DNA of 64,000 nucleotides, taken from the IMG/VR virus record IMGVR_UViG_3300032046_000018, positions 1-64,000 of that record; one strand, given 5' to 3'. The DNA comes from a virus. Below are positions 33,020 to 40,870 of this stretch, piece after piece (positions within the stretch are counted from its first letter, which is position 1; each line of letters starts with the position of its first letter). The position numbers and the translations under genes are program-made. Below the pieces are notes generated by a model. That model saw nothing but the letters and a program-made list of their open reading frames with translations, was not told the DNA's origin and made no database searches.

Positions 33020-34026
33020 AAACGATAGCATATACCATCGGCGTGTGGGACCTTCTACACGTTGGCCACATCGACGCACTGCGCATGGCGAGCAAGTTTG
33101 CCGATATCCTCATCGTAGGCGTGCAGCACGATGAGGATGTTGTCAGGCAAAAGGGCAAGCCACCTGTCATAGGCTTTAGTGACAGGGTGAAGGCACTCGA
33201 GGCCCTTGAATTCGTGGACATCGTCGTCGGGTACAATAGTAATGATTATGTTAGCAACCTGCAGAACTTCGACGTGGACGTGCTCGTGCTCAACGATCAA
33301 TACGCCATCGAGCCCAGGTTCTACGAGGCGAGGAAATGGATACTTGATAACAAGAAAAGGATTGCTTACATGCCATACAACAACACGATATCCAGCACGA
33401 GCCTCAAGAAAACCTGGAAGGATATATGGGCAGACGTGGGTGGCAGGGCTGACTTGAGCGATGAGCAAGTCGGAGGTCCAACGATGTCCATGGAAGCATA
33501 TGGGAGAATGGCAGCCATGCTCGTCAAGTTTGCCGATCTCAATGATGGACTTGGTGGTACAGTCGTTGACTTCGGCTGCGGCTCTGGATTGCTGATGAAG
33601 GCGCTCATGGACGCCACAGAGAATATCGAGGTGGTTGGCATGGAACCATCACCAAGCATGGCTGCCAGGGCGAGAACAAATAACCCGGGGTGCAAGGTGT
33701 ATGTCGGTGATGGACTCCTCACTGGAGGGAACATCCGACTCTATATTGCGGCCGGTGTCATGCATTATCTCGACTCACCCGAGGAAGCAATGGAAAGGAT
33801 AGAGGGCATGAAGTGGGCTGCACGACACGTCGCACTCATATCACTCCCGAATGCTAGCTTCTACACCGAGCGTGAAACGGCCAGGTCGTTGGCAGGAAAG
33901 AACAAATGGCCGAAGCACGTGTACTTCAACACGAAAGACATGGAGAAGAGTGGCTTTGTCATTCACCCTTCCACGTTCTTTGACTTCCCGGATTGCGCAT
34001 TTGACGCGTGGTGGTCGACAACATGA
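33016..34026 (+). CDS. cytidylyltransferase-methyltransferase fusion
   Basis: A 336-residue two-domain enzyme. Residues 1-130: IGVWDLLHVGHIDALRMASK has the HxGH of glycerol-3-phosphate/choline-phosphate type cytidylyltransferases, and TISSTSLKK the matching C-terminal STS motif. Residues 150-336: a SAM methyltransferase with VVDFGCGSGLLMKAL near 183. Together they suggest synthesis and methylation of a CDP-activated group (glycerol, ethanolamine or similar) for glycan decoration. Starts at ATG overlapping the previous stop; the open frame further upstream is inside the other methyltransferase. Confidence 0.85.
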   Translation: MKTIAYTIGVWDLLHVGHIDALRMASKFADILIVGVQHDEDVVRQKGKPPVIGFSDRVKALEALEFVDIVVGYNSNDYVSNLQNFDVDVLVLNDQYAIEPRFYEARKWILDNKKRIAYMPYNNTISSTSLKKTWKDIWADVGGRADLSDEQVGGPTMSMEAYGRMAAMLVKFADLNDGLGGTVVDFGCGSGLLMKALMDATENIEVVGMEPSPSMAARARTNNPGCKVYVGDGLLTGGNIRLYIAAGVMHYLDSPEEAMERIEGMKWAARHVALISLPNASFYTERETARSLAGKNKWPKHVYFNTKDMEKSGFVIHPSTFFDFPDCAFDAWWSTT

Positions 34027-35201
34027 GAATAGCACTTGTCCACACCGATGGCCCGACGGAGACCAGGATCAACCACGAGAGTGGCATGTCAGCCTTGGTG
34101 GTAGAACTGGTCAGGAGTGGTCACTCCCTCGATATTATTTCTCTTTTACAGGTAGACCCGGTCAAGGCGGCAAACCTGGTAAATGAGAAGTATGACTGCT
34201 GGATGACGAGCGCCCATGGAAGTGACTACATTGGAAAATTCCTGGTTAACGTCAAGAAGCCATACATTTTCTACCCACACGATTTGTACAACGAAAAGGA
34301 CGACTACACGCGCTTGTGGGATTATCTCCTGCCAAATGTCATCGCATGCGCCACGGCGCCACAACTCGCTGCCGCATCGAAAGTGCGGTCCGACGCCAGG
34401 CCTATCCAATGGTTCAAGAAGGAGATATATGAAGGAATCACCCCCACGCAAGAGGGGTACAACATGTACACGAGAAGGGTGCTAACTCCTGAGGAGAAGC
34501 GTAGGAACATTCTCCTTGTCGTCGAAAGAGGCAACTTGAAACCTGGTTCAACAATGACCACCCCCGAGGGAATAGTGTATGTGCACCCGGACTACGAGGT
34601 GATAACCCGTGATCTCGAGAGACATGGATATAGGGTGTTCAAGAAGCAATTCACGTTCAAGACAAGCCACTTGTTCCATGGAGGATCATGGGACCCTGCT
34701 TTCGCTGACTCCTTCGGCCTGGCCATGCTCCTGCATTGGTGTGACTTTGTTCTCTCGTATGAGTCGAGCATCCTCGTCGAGGCTATCCTCGTTGGCAAGA
34801 TACCCATGCAATACGTGCCCGCGGGTAGTAGCAAGGAGCTGATAAAATTCGTCCCGGATACTCCAACACATGATCTGGTAAACGAGTTCATGTCCACGCA
34901 TCTTACCGCATACCAGGACAACAGGGTATTCAAATCGGTGATGCCAGCGTGCTGGATACCGGGAGTAACAGAAAAGATAGCAGCACCTACTTTATATGAC
35001 AAGCTAGAAGCCCTTGAGAATGATGATGTCTACAAGAAGGTGTCAAGGAGACTCCTTGATTACTGGGCTCTCCCTGATAATGCACCACCATTCTCCATGG
35101 GCATGGCAAAAGCAATCGAAGATATTGAAGGCGCCGAAATGAATGGCACGGTACCGGATAACGTGAGGTCGATATTCTATGGCGGAGAAAAACAAGTATA
35201 A
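34023..35201 (+). CDS. GT-B-like glycan enzyme, family unclear
   Basis: A 392-residue protein beginning MRIALVHTDGPTETRINHES, a GT-B-like start, with an N-terminal Rossmann half and a C-terminal half containing HGGSWDPAFADSFGLAMLLH and CDFVLSYESSILVEAILVGK, which resemble donor-site segments of glycosyl or glycerophosphate transferases. Coupled by ATGA to the cytidylyltransferase fusion, so it may use that CDP-linked product. Specific reaction unknown. Confidence 0.6.
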   Translation: MRIALVHTDGPTETRINHESGMSALVVELVRSGHSLDIISLLQVDPVKAANLVNEKYDCWMTSAHGSDYIGKFLVNVKKPYIFYPHDLYNEKDDYTRLWDYLLPNVIACATAPQLAAASKVRSDARPIQWFKKEIYEGITPTQEGYNMYTRRVLTPEEKRRNILLVVERGNLKPGSTMTTPEGIVYVHPDYEVITRDLERHGYRVFKKQFTFKTSHLFHGGSWDPAFADSFGLAMLLHWCDFVLSYESSILVEAILVGKIPMQYVPAGSSKELIKFVPDTPTHDLVNEFMSTHLTAYQDNRVFKSVMPACWIPGVTEKIAAPTLYDKLEALENDDVYKKVSRRLLDYWALPDNAPPFSMGMAKAIEDIEGAEMNGTVPDNVRSIFYGGEKQV

Positions 35202-35460
35202 TGGCAATGCACTGAACTGCCGGGTAGATACCGCTCTCCTGAAACTCAAGAAGGATGGCGAGACTAACCGGGAGTTCGTGGAGCGAGCCCTTATCTGTCT
35301 ACGTGATGGGGCTAAGAAAGGTACCGAAGATGAATTGCAATATAGCATCTTGTTAAAACTTATCAAAGCGTTTATTGACAAGAGACTCGTGGTTAAAACC
35401 ATCACCGAGCAAGAAGGCGATGTGCTGGTGAAATTGATCGAGAAGGAAGGATTAGCATGA
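35179..35460 (+). CDS. small helical protein
   Basis: A 93-residue helical protein. The second half (QYSILLKLIKAFIDKRLVVK then EQEGDVLVKLIEKEG) is amphipathic. It overlaps the previous gene by 23 bases and the next by four. No family recognised. Confidence 0.6.
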   Translation: MAEKNKYNGNALNCRVDTALLKLKKDGETNREFVERALICLRDGAKKGTEDELQYSILLKLIKAFIDKRLVVKTITEQEGDVLVKLIEKEGLA

Positions 35461-35777
35461 CACCGACACCTAAAGGATTCGACTTCGGTAAATTCACTCC
35501 CGTGGCCCAACCATCACCGGTCCAGGATAATGAAGAGACCGAGGAGGTAGAAGCCGCCGATGAAGCCCCCCGGAAAGCACCAATGGGGAAGCGGAGCACT
35601 GGAGTTGATTTGAAAACAATGCTACGGTCCGTATCACTACTGTCCGAGGCTCTACCCTATCTCCGAAAGTTCGCAGATTACAAGATGAACTCTAAAAAGA
35701 AGGGCACGAAGCAAGGTGAGGAATGCAAGCAATTGGTCGAAAAGATAGACGTATTCATCGCATCAAGCGATTTATAA
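35457..35777 (+). CDS. unknown protein with acidic linker
   Basis: A 106-residue protein: N-terminal FDFGKFTPVAQPS, an acidic linker (NEETEEVEAADEA) and a helical C-terminus. The N-terminal peptide FDFGKF has a short-linear-motif look. Immediately precedes nrdD (TAAATG). Function unknown. Confidence 0.6.
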   Translation: MTPTPKGFDFGKFTPVAQPSPVQDNEETEEVEAADEAPRKAPMGKRSTGVDLKTMLRSVSLLSEALPYLRKFADYKMNSKKKGTKQGEECKQLVEKIDVFIASSDL

Positions 35778-37745
35778 ATGCACGATGACAGGGACATTTT
35801 GCCCTTGTTTATTTTACCTGGTGATACAATGGTAGTTGAACTTCAACAAATCTCACTTCCAGGCATGGACAGCGAACCCGATACACTTGACGAGTTCATG
35901 TCCATCATGGATAACCTTGATCCTTTTGTAAAGCATAACCTCGGCTTGGACGCCGAGGAACCTCTTAAATGGCTGCGCCGATATGATGCTGCTGCAACAG
36001 TCGGCGAGATGACGAGTAGCCCGAACGCAAGTGTCGGCAATCAAAAGAACTCGAGAAACAGGGCGTCAGAAATGGCGGCGCCCTGGCTCAAGATGAGGGC
36101 TTTTGATGAAATGCATTCATGGGGCACCATGGCGTTCGGAAACGAGTTTTCGTTAGACCCTATTTTTAATGGCTTGGTGTACATTCACAAGGCCTCGAAA
36201 CTGGATCGCCCGTATTGTGTCGGCGCGTCCGTCCTGGACATCATGCAGGATGGCCGCCCATATGCGGACATTCCAGGAATGAAGCCGAAACATTTCTCCG
36301 CGTTCATGGGCCAGGTATTCGAGTACGTCCTCAACATGGTAGGAGATTGGAATGGTGCCATCGCGGTTTCTGATTGGATGCCAGGAATGGCTTACTACGT
36401 GCAGAAGGAAGGTATCCCGATGAGTGCTGTGCGCCAGGAGTGGCAATCCATCGTCCACAAATTTCATAACAAGTGGCGCGAGGATGGCGACCCTCCATTC
36501 ACGAACACGAGCTTCAATTCCCCTGCGGTGATGCAGCAAATATTCAAGACAGCCGTGTTTCCAGATGGCTCCAACATTCTCGATTACATGGACACCATCA
36601 TGGAAGTACAAGACACGATTCTCCAGTTCATGCACGAAGGTGACCCGTCGAAGGCAGGTATCCAGTACAAGTTCCCGGTGATGACAGCTAACTTCACGCC
36701 CACCGATGTCGGCACTGATTGGTGGAAGCGAGTTGCCCGGTTGAACCACAACGGGTTCCTCAACATCTGCCACGCCGCCATGTTCTCCAGTTGCTGCCGC
36801 GTCCTCTCTGATTATGAAACCATGCTCAAGATGAAGCAGTACTCTAACGGTGGCGGCGGAATAAAGACAGGTTCCCACTTGGTTGCTGCACTCAATCTCC
36901 CAGGAATAGCAATTCACGCAAACTATAACTACACCAAATTCATGGAACTTCTCGATGATCTCATTGACCACTGCGTCAGGTATCTCTACATCCACAAACA
37001 CTTCATCTTAGGTAAGAGAGCTCGTAGCGGATACAATCCATTCCTTGCTAAGTTCAGGGATGAGGCAGGAGATATTCTTGATGTAGGTCCGTGGCTCCAT
37101 CTCAACATGTTCTTCTCGACAATAGGAGTTCATGGCATTCCAGAGATGGTGGAATACCTCGGAGAGGACATCGTTGAAAAGGATGGCGTGAAACTCGCAT
37201 CCAGCATCCTCTCACACATCGTGAAGCGTGCCAATGATTATAGCAAGCACTTCACCGAGAATGTTGGTGACGATCATATCATCATGGTATTCAATGTCGA
37301 ACAGATACCTGCTGAGTCGGCCAGCCATACGATGGCTGCTTTTAATGGCGATGATATCTACAGCAACCAGTTCGTCCCGCTCGATAGACCTGTTGACATC
37401 TGGAAACGTGTAGAGATAGAAGGCGAACTCTCGAAAGTACTCACTGGAGGGAGCATGACATTCCTGCATCTCGGCACGATGATGGACCAGGACCAGTCGG
37501 AGATTTTTCACGAGCGCGTGATGAAGAAGAGTAATTTCAACCTCAATCAATTCTGCGTGGACTACGGGTTCTCGCTGTGCAAGCCGTGTAATAGAAAAGA
37601 AGTAGGCCGCGTGGAGAGATGCTCGTGTGGGAGGCTCATGCGACCATACACGCGGGTTGTTGGATACATGGTACCAGAGGCAAGTATAAATGAGCCACGT
37701 GCCATTGGAGACGTGCAAAAAAGGTTCGGATACACGCAGTGGTGA
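35778..37745 (+). CDS. nrdD: anaerobic (class III) ribonucleoside-triphosphate reductase
   Basis: A 655-residue glycyl-radical enzyme that reduces ribonucleotides to deoxyribonucleotides without oxygen. Matching family segments in order: GLVYIHKASKLDRPYCVGAS, GAIAVSDW, PPFTNTSF, FPVMTANFT, SSCCRVL, TIGVHGIPEMVEYLG, FNVEQIPAESA, YSNQFVPL, LTGGSMTFLHL. A zinc site (CKPC near 600, CSCG near 615) is followed by the glycyl-radical peptide TRVVGYM near 625. No N-terminal ATP-cone regulatory domain is seen. Start ATG 35778 directly after the previous stop; ATG 35829, behind GGTGAT, is an alternative. The activase nrdG is at 17705-18382. Confidence 0.93.
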   Translation: MHDDRDILPLFILPGDTMVVELQQISLPGMDSEPDTLDEFMSIMDNLDPFVKHNLGLDAEEPLKWLRRYDAAATVGEMTSSPNASVGNQKNSRNRASEMAAPWLKMRAFDEMHSWGTMAFGNEFSLDPIFNGLVYIHKASKLDRPYCVGASVLDIMQDGRPYADIPGMKPKHFSAFMGQVFEYVLNMVGDWNGAIAVSDWMPGMAYYVQKEGIPMSAVRQEWQSIVHKFHNKWREDGDPPFTNTSFNSPAVMQQIFKTAVFPDGSNILDYMDTIMEVQDTILQFMHEGDPSKAGIQYKFPVMTANFTPTDVGTDWWKRVARLNHNGFLNICHAAMFSSCCRVLSDYETMLKMKQYSNGGGGIKTGSHLVAALNLPGIAIHANYNYTKFMELLDDLIDHCVRYLYIHKHFILGKRARSGYNPFLAKFRDEAGDILDVGPWLHLNMFFSTIGVHGIPEMVEYLGEDIVEKDGVKLASSILSHIVKRANDYSKHFTENVGDDHIIMVFNVEQIPAESASHTMAAFNGDDIYSNQFVPLDRPVDIWKRVEIEGELSKVLTGGSMTFLHLGTMMDQDQSEIFHERVMKKSNFNLNQFCVDYGFSLCKPCNRKEVGRVERCSCGRLMRPYTRVVGYMVPEASINEPRAIGDVQKRFGYTQW

Positions 37746-37758
37746 CCTAAATTTGACG

Positions 37759-38196
37759 ATGAATAACGAGGATAATGTAGAGGTCGATGATGACGCGATA
37801 TTACAGGAAATCGCGTTGGATGAGCCCAAGGAAGGCCCTCAAAAAGGCGAGGGATTGAAGCCCGAGATACCCATACGGGGTCTTATCGACGAGTCGACAT
37901 TCCCGGAAATCGTGCTTCATGGTGCGGAGGCTATATTCCCCGATGATTTTGAATATGTCCTGTGCATCCCGAAGCAGAATAAATATGAGAAGCCCAAAGT
38001 CGTGGATGGTGACAACCCAAATCTTGCTCGCCCGGAGAATGTAGTGCCGCAGGATTGGCAAGCGGGCGTGAAGTTTTTCATCAACGGTGTTCAGAAGACG
38101 TTCCGCAATCTCGTGATCACCATCGACGACAAGATGGAAATTGACGCCATGAACCGGGTGATCCCGAAGTTCGTGAAGGTGGACATCTATGGCTGA
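37759..38196 (+). CDS. unknown acidic protein
   Basis: A 145-residue protein with an acidic N-terminus (NNEDNVEVDDDA) and a beta-rich C-terminus (GVKFFINGVQKTFRNLVITI). ATG 37759 lies 13 bases after nrdD; the open frame upstream is inside nrdD. Function unknown. Overlaps the next gene by eight bases. Confidence 0.6.
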   Translation: MNNEDNVEVDDDAILQEIALDEPKEGPQKGEGLKPEIPIRGLIDESTFPEIVLHGAEAIFPDDFEYVLCIPKQNKYEKPKVVDGDNPNLARPENVVPQDWQAGVKFFINGVQKTFRNLVITIDDKMEIDAMNRVIPKFVKVDIYG

Positions 38197-38674
38197 GGAG
38201 CAGGAATACATTTCAGACGCGGAGATTCCCACGGCCGAGGGAGGTGCCATATTCGCTGGCGCCGACAAGATCAAGGGATTGAGACATTTTGACAAGGTCC
38301 CGACCGTCAAGATTAACAAATGCCCCTGGTGCGGGGGTCTCGACAGCATTGTTAATAACCAGTGCCAGATGCCTGGGTGTGGCAAACCCGTCATCTACAA
38401 AGGCCCACGACCAAGGGAGGAACCCGCGCTCTCTGAACAAGAGATAGCAATCATCGTGGCGCAGAAGCAAGGAGAGATGCAAAAAATCCTTTCCATGGGT
38501 TCCCTCCCTGGTGACTTGAGAAGCATGCGAGCCGAGATCAACAAGCGCAAGGACGTGATACGTGGAAAGGCAGATATCATCGAGGATGAAAAACCTGTAC
38601 CTAAGAGAGAGATGAAGATTCGCAGGAGCTCGTCAATAAGCGTGGGCCCTGGCGATCCTTTCAAGGATTTCTAA
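38189..38674 (+). CDS. zinc-ribbon protein with -DPFKDF tail
   Basis: A 161-residue protein: zinc ribbon CPWCGG...CQMPGCGK (residues about 45-68), a charged helical region, a basic Ser-rich stretch (EMKIRRSSSISV) and the C-terminus GPGDPFKDF. The end resembles ADPFGDF of the protein at 18379-18948, extending the shared tail pattern to this distant gene. Function unknown; likely nucleic-acid or replisome associated. Confidence 0.65.
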   Translation: MAEEQEYISDAEIPTAEGGAIFAGADKIKGLRHFDKVPTVKINKCPWCGGLDSIVNNQCQMPGCGKPVIYKGPRPREEPALSEQEIAIIVAQKQGEMQKILSMGSLPGDLRSMRAEINKRKDVIRGKADIIEDEKPVPKREMKIRRSSSISVGPGDPFKDF

Positions 38675-38695
38675 TAACAACGAGATGACAACGAC

Positions 38696-39049
38696 ATGGA
38701 CAATTTCGCAGACTTACCAATGAGAGAAAACATGGATGGCAAGGATTACTTCTTCAAGGCGTTCACGATAGTACAAGACACGCCACAGGATATCCTCGCT
38801 GACGCGATTGGTGAACTAGGGGAAGTAACACACGTGAGACTGACATCTGATGGGGTCGTTAACCTTCAGGTTAACGGAATCCCTGTGGTAGTCGCCAATG
38901 GGAAAACTGTTCCAGCAGCCACGATGATAGGGTTGACACACGCGCTGATTAGTGCATGGGAGGCCCGCATGCTTTTCACGTCTCTCATGGCGACATCAAA
39001 TAGCGGGAGCCCTGACATAGAAGTGGAGTACTGGAACACGCACAGTTGA
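38696..39049 (+). CDS. beta-rich protein, first of a tandem pair
   Basis: A 117-residue protein. It shares with the next gene the segments DGKDYFFKAF, GELGEVTHVR, QVNG, ANGKT, SAWEARMLFTSL and IEVEYWNTHS, so the two are recent paralogues. Beta-rich with no enzyme motif. It could be a virion surface or decoration protein, though it lies on the strand opposite the virion module. Confidence 0.7.
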   Translation: MDNFADLPMRENMDGKDYFFKAFTIVQDTPQDILADAIGELGEVTHVRLTSDGVVNLQVNGIPVVVANGKTVPAATMIGLTHALISAWEARMLFTSLMATSNSGSPDIEVEYWNTHS

Positions 39050-39053
39050 TGAG

Positions 39054-39419
39054 ATGGTGAACATGGTCAACAATTTAGGAAACCTGCTAATGGCGCAGAA
39101 TGAGGATGGCAAGGATTACTACTTCAAGTCATTCTTTATAAACGCTTTGGAGGACATTGACATTCTCGCTGATGCACTCGCCGAGCTTGGAGAGGTAACA
39201 CACGTGAGAATAACAGCAGGGGCTAAGGTTAAAATACAGGTTAATGGAAGCCCTGCAAGCTCGGCGAATGGAAAAACGATCCCGACCGCGCAGTCAATCG
39301 GGTTGGCGTATGGACTGATCGGAGCGTGGGAAGCACGCATGCTTTTCACGTCCCTACACGCGTATGGCGCCAGCCAGGCAACCATCGAGGTCGAGTATTG
39401 GAATACACACAGCGATTAG
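39054..39419 (+). CDS. beta-rich protein, second of a tandem pair
   Basis: A 121-residue paralogue of the preceding gene (DGKDYYFKSF, AELGEVTHVR, IQVNGSP, ANGKTIPTA, GAWEARMLFTSL, IEVEYWNTHS). It is the last gene of the rightward arm; its TAG shares the bases TTAG with the stop of the convergent leftward gene. Diverged between the shared blocks, consistent with duplication followed by specialisation. Confidence 0.7.
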   Translation: MVNMVNNLGNLLMAQNEDGKDYYFKSFFINALEDIDILADALAELGEVTHVRITAGAKVKIQVNGSPASSANGKTIPTAQSIGLAYGLIGAWEARMLFTSLHAYGASQATIEVEYWNTHSD

Positions 39420-40111
39420 GGATGGAATACATCGCACAATTTTTTCTTTATTTTTTCCAAATCAAGGTCCTTCTCCTTTGCGCGTAGATCATCATTTATG
39501 GCCTCGATTTGCTTTCGTTTCTCCCTGTTCTTCATTATGTTCTCATCATTGCGGATGCACTTGATGAGTGTCTCGACCTGGTCTCGTGCAGCCTTCTTCC
39601 TAGAAGAAGCCGCCTGGAGATTGTATCTTTCCATCATGGTGTTGAGTATGGCGTCGAGTGCCTTATCTATCGCAGGATCGTGACGTACACGTCGCCACTG
39701 CTTCTTGTTTTTCAAGACACCATACTCCTTCCTTCTCCGGTACTCGCGGAGTACCGCATTGACATTTGGCTTGTTGAGTTCTTTGTTTATTGTGAATATA
39801 GCGGAGAGGTCAATTGCAGCGCCCTTCATTTCCATTTTCACCATGTATTCCTTCTTGAACTCGGTGATGAACTTGTCCATGTCGTCGATGGTCATGTCCT
39901 GCGTCATCTCGTTGAGCTTGAGAAGGAGGTCCATGAGTTTTTGCTTGCCTATCGTGCGCACGGTCTTGTACACGATATCACTACGGAATTTCAAGACAAC
40001 TCCTATCAGGATGCATGCGACGGTGACCCATCCACCAATCTTGTTAGCGAACTCGATGAGCAGGTCAACGATATTCTCCACGTCCTGAAATAAAAAGAGA
40101 AAAAAACTCAC
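39416..40111 (-). CDS. membrane protein with long basic coiled-coil domain
   Basis: A 231-residue protein starting at GTG near AGAGGTGAG. One N-terminal transmembrane segment (GGWVTVACILIGVVLKF) is followed by a 190-residue very basic helical domain (KKQWRRVRHDP, REKRKQIEAIN). Last gene of the virion transcript, following two other membrane proteins. Position suggests a role in host exit, but the basic domain could also bind DNA. No family recognised. Confidence 0.6.
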   Translation of the reverse strand: MSFFLFLFQDVENIVDLLIEFANKIGGWVTVACILIGVVLKFRSDIVYKTVRTIGKQKLMDLLLKLNEMTQDMTIDDMDKFITEFKKEYMVKMEMKGAAIDLSAIFTINKELNKPNVNAVLREYRRRKEYGVLKNKKQWRRVRHDPAIDKALDAILNTMMERYNLQAASSRKKAARDQVETLIKCIRNDENIMKNREKRKQIEAINDDLRAKEKDLDLEKIKKKLCDVFHP

Positions 40112-40114
40112 CTC

Positions 40115-40654
40115 TTACTTGCCAAATATCTGCATGACAAGAACCACGAGCGTGAGCATGGTAATTATGACACCGAGAAGTGATCCCACGAATGTCGTGT
40201 ACCTGATCGTGATCTCGCCTTTCCCATTTTTCAAGTCCTTGTATTTCTGGCTGAGGTCGCCTATCTGGTAGACGATGTCGGGTATCATCTTGATACCCTC
40301 GACAATCTTCGGGTCCAAGGTCATGGCATTTGCCCAGTCCGACATGGCATCCGAGATGGCCTGTGCAGAAGTCTTCTGCTTGCTGGCAATCTCATCCGCC
40401 GCTTCATTAAGTTCCTTCTTGAGCTTAGCGAGGGCGTCCACTCCAGCGGCTGTTATTTCACTCGCCGTGCTCTTTCCTTCCTTCTTCAGGCCATCCAGGT
40501 AACCTGAAAGCGTTTTCTTGAGAGCTGCTTCCATGCGATCTTTCACATCATCCGTGATCGATGGGAGTAGCCCCGTGACGACGCTGGTCACCTGGTTAAA
40601 CAACGCGTCCTTGACCGCCGTCGCGGTCGTTTCTTGTTGTGCATCTGCAGACAT
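40115..40654 (-). CDS. coiled-coil protein with C-terminal membrane anchor
   Basis: A 179-residue protein: helical Ala/Lys/Glu-rich region (KKELNEAADEIASKQKTSAQ), a short linker and a C-terminal transmembrane segment (LLGVIITMLTLVVLVMQIFG). This spanin-like or tail-anchor topology, between two other small membrane proteins at the end of the late operon, suggests a lysis or egress role; archaeal virus lysis proteins are poorly known, so this is inference. Confidence 0.6.
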   Translation of the reverse strand: MSADAQQETTATAVKDALFNQVTSVVTGLLPSITDDVKDRMEAALKKTLSGYLDGLKKEGKSTASEITAAGVDALAKLKKELNEAADEIASKQKTSAQAISDAMSDWANAMTLDPKIVEGIKMIPDIVYQIGDLSQKYKDLKNGKGEITIRYTTFVGSLLGVIITMLTLVVLVMQIFGK

Positions 40655-40657
40655 TGT

Positions 40658-40870
40658 TCATGTCACCACCAATAACACGTAGTAAACAATGATGACCATT
40701 AGAATAACAAATACCACCAAAGGCACGAGTATTTTCAAACAATCATCAATATTTTTTCTCATTTCTGTTCCCGCGCTTGATATGGCGTGTATGACAAACC
40801 TTGAAACTTCCCTCCGATTATGTATTCCATCCTCATCATCCAAGAACTCAGAAATGTTATGTTCTTTCAT
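40658..40870 (-). CDS. small C-terminally anchored membrane protein
   Basis: A 70-residue protein with a charged N-terminal half and one C-terminal transmembrane helix (ILVPLVVFVILMVIIVYYVL). ATG 40870 is taken; GTG 40879 is possible. Holin-like size, located directly after the tail-spike gene and before two more membrane proteins. Function inferred from place only. Confidence 0.6.
   Translation of the reverse strand: MKEHNISEFLDDEDGIHNRREVSRFVIHAISSAGTEMRKNIDDCLKILVPLVVFVILMVIIVYYVLLVVT

Noticed and set aside
39416-39419. Transcription terminator between the convergent arms
   Set aside because: The two stop codons overlap and no T-rich or hairpin terminator is visible in either direction.
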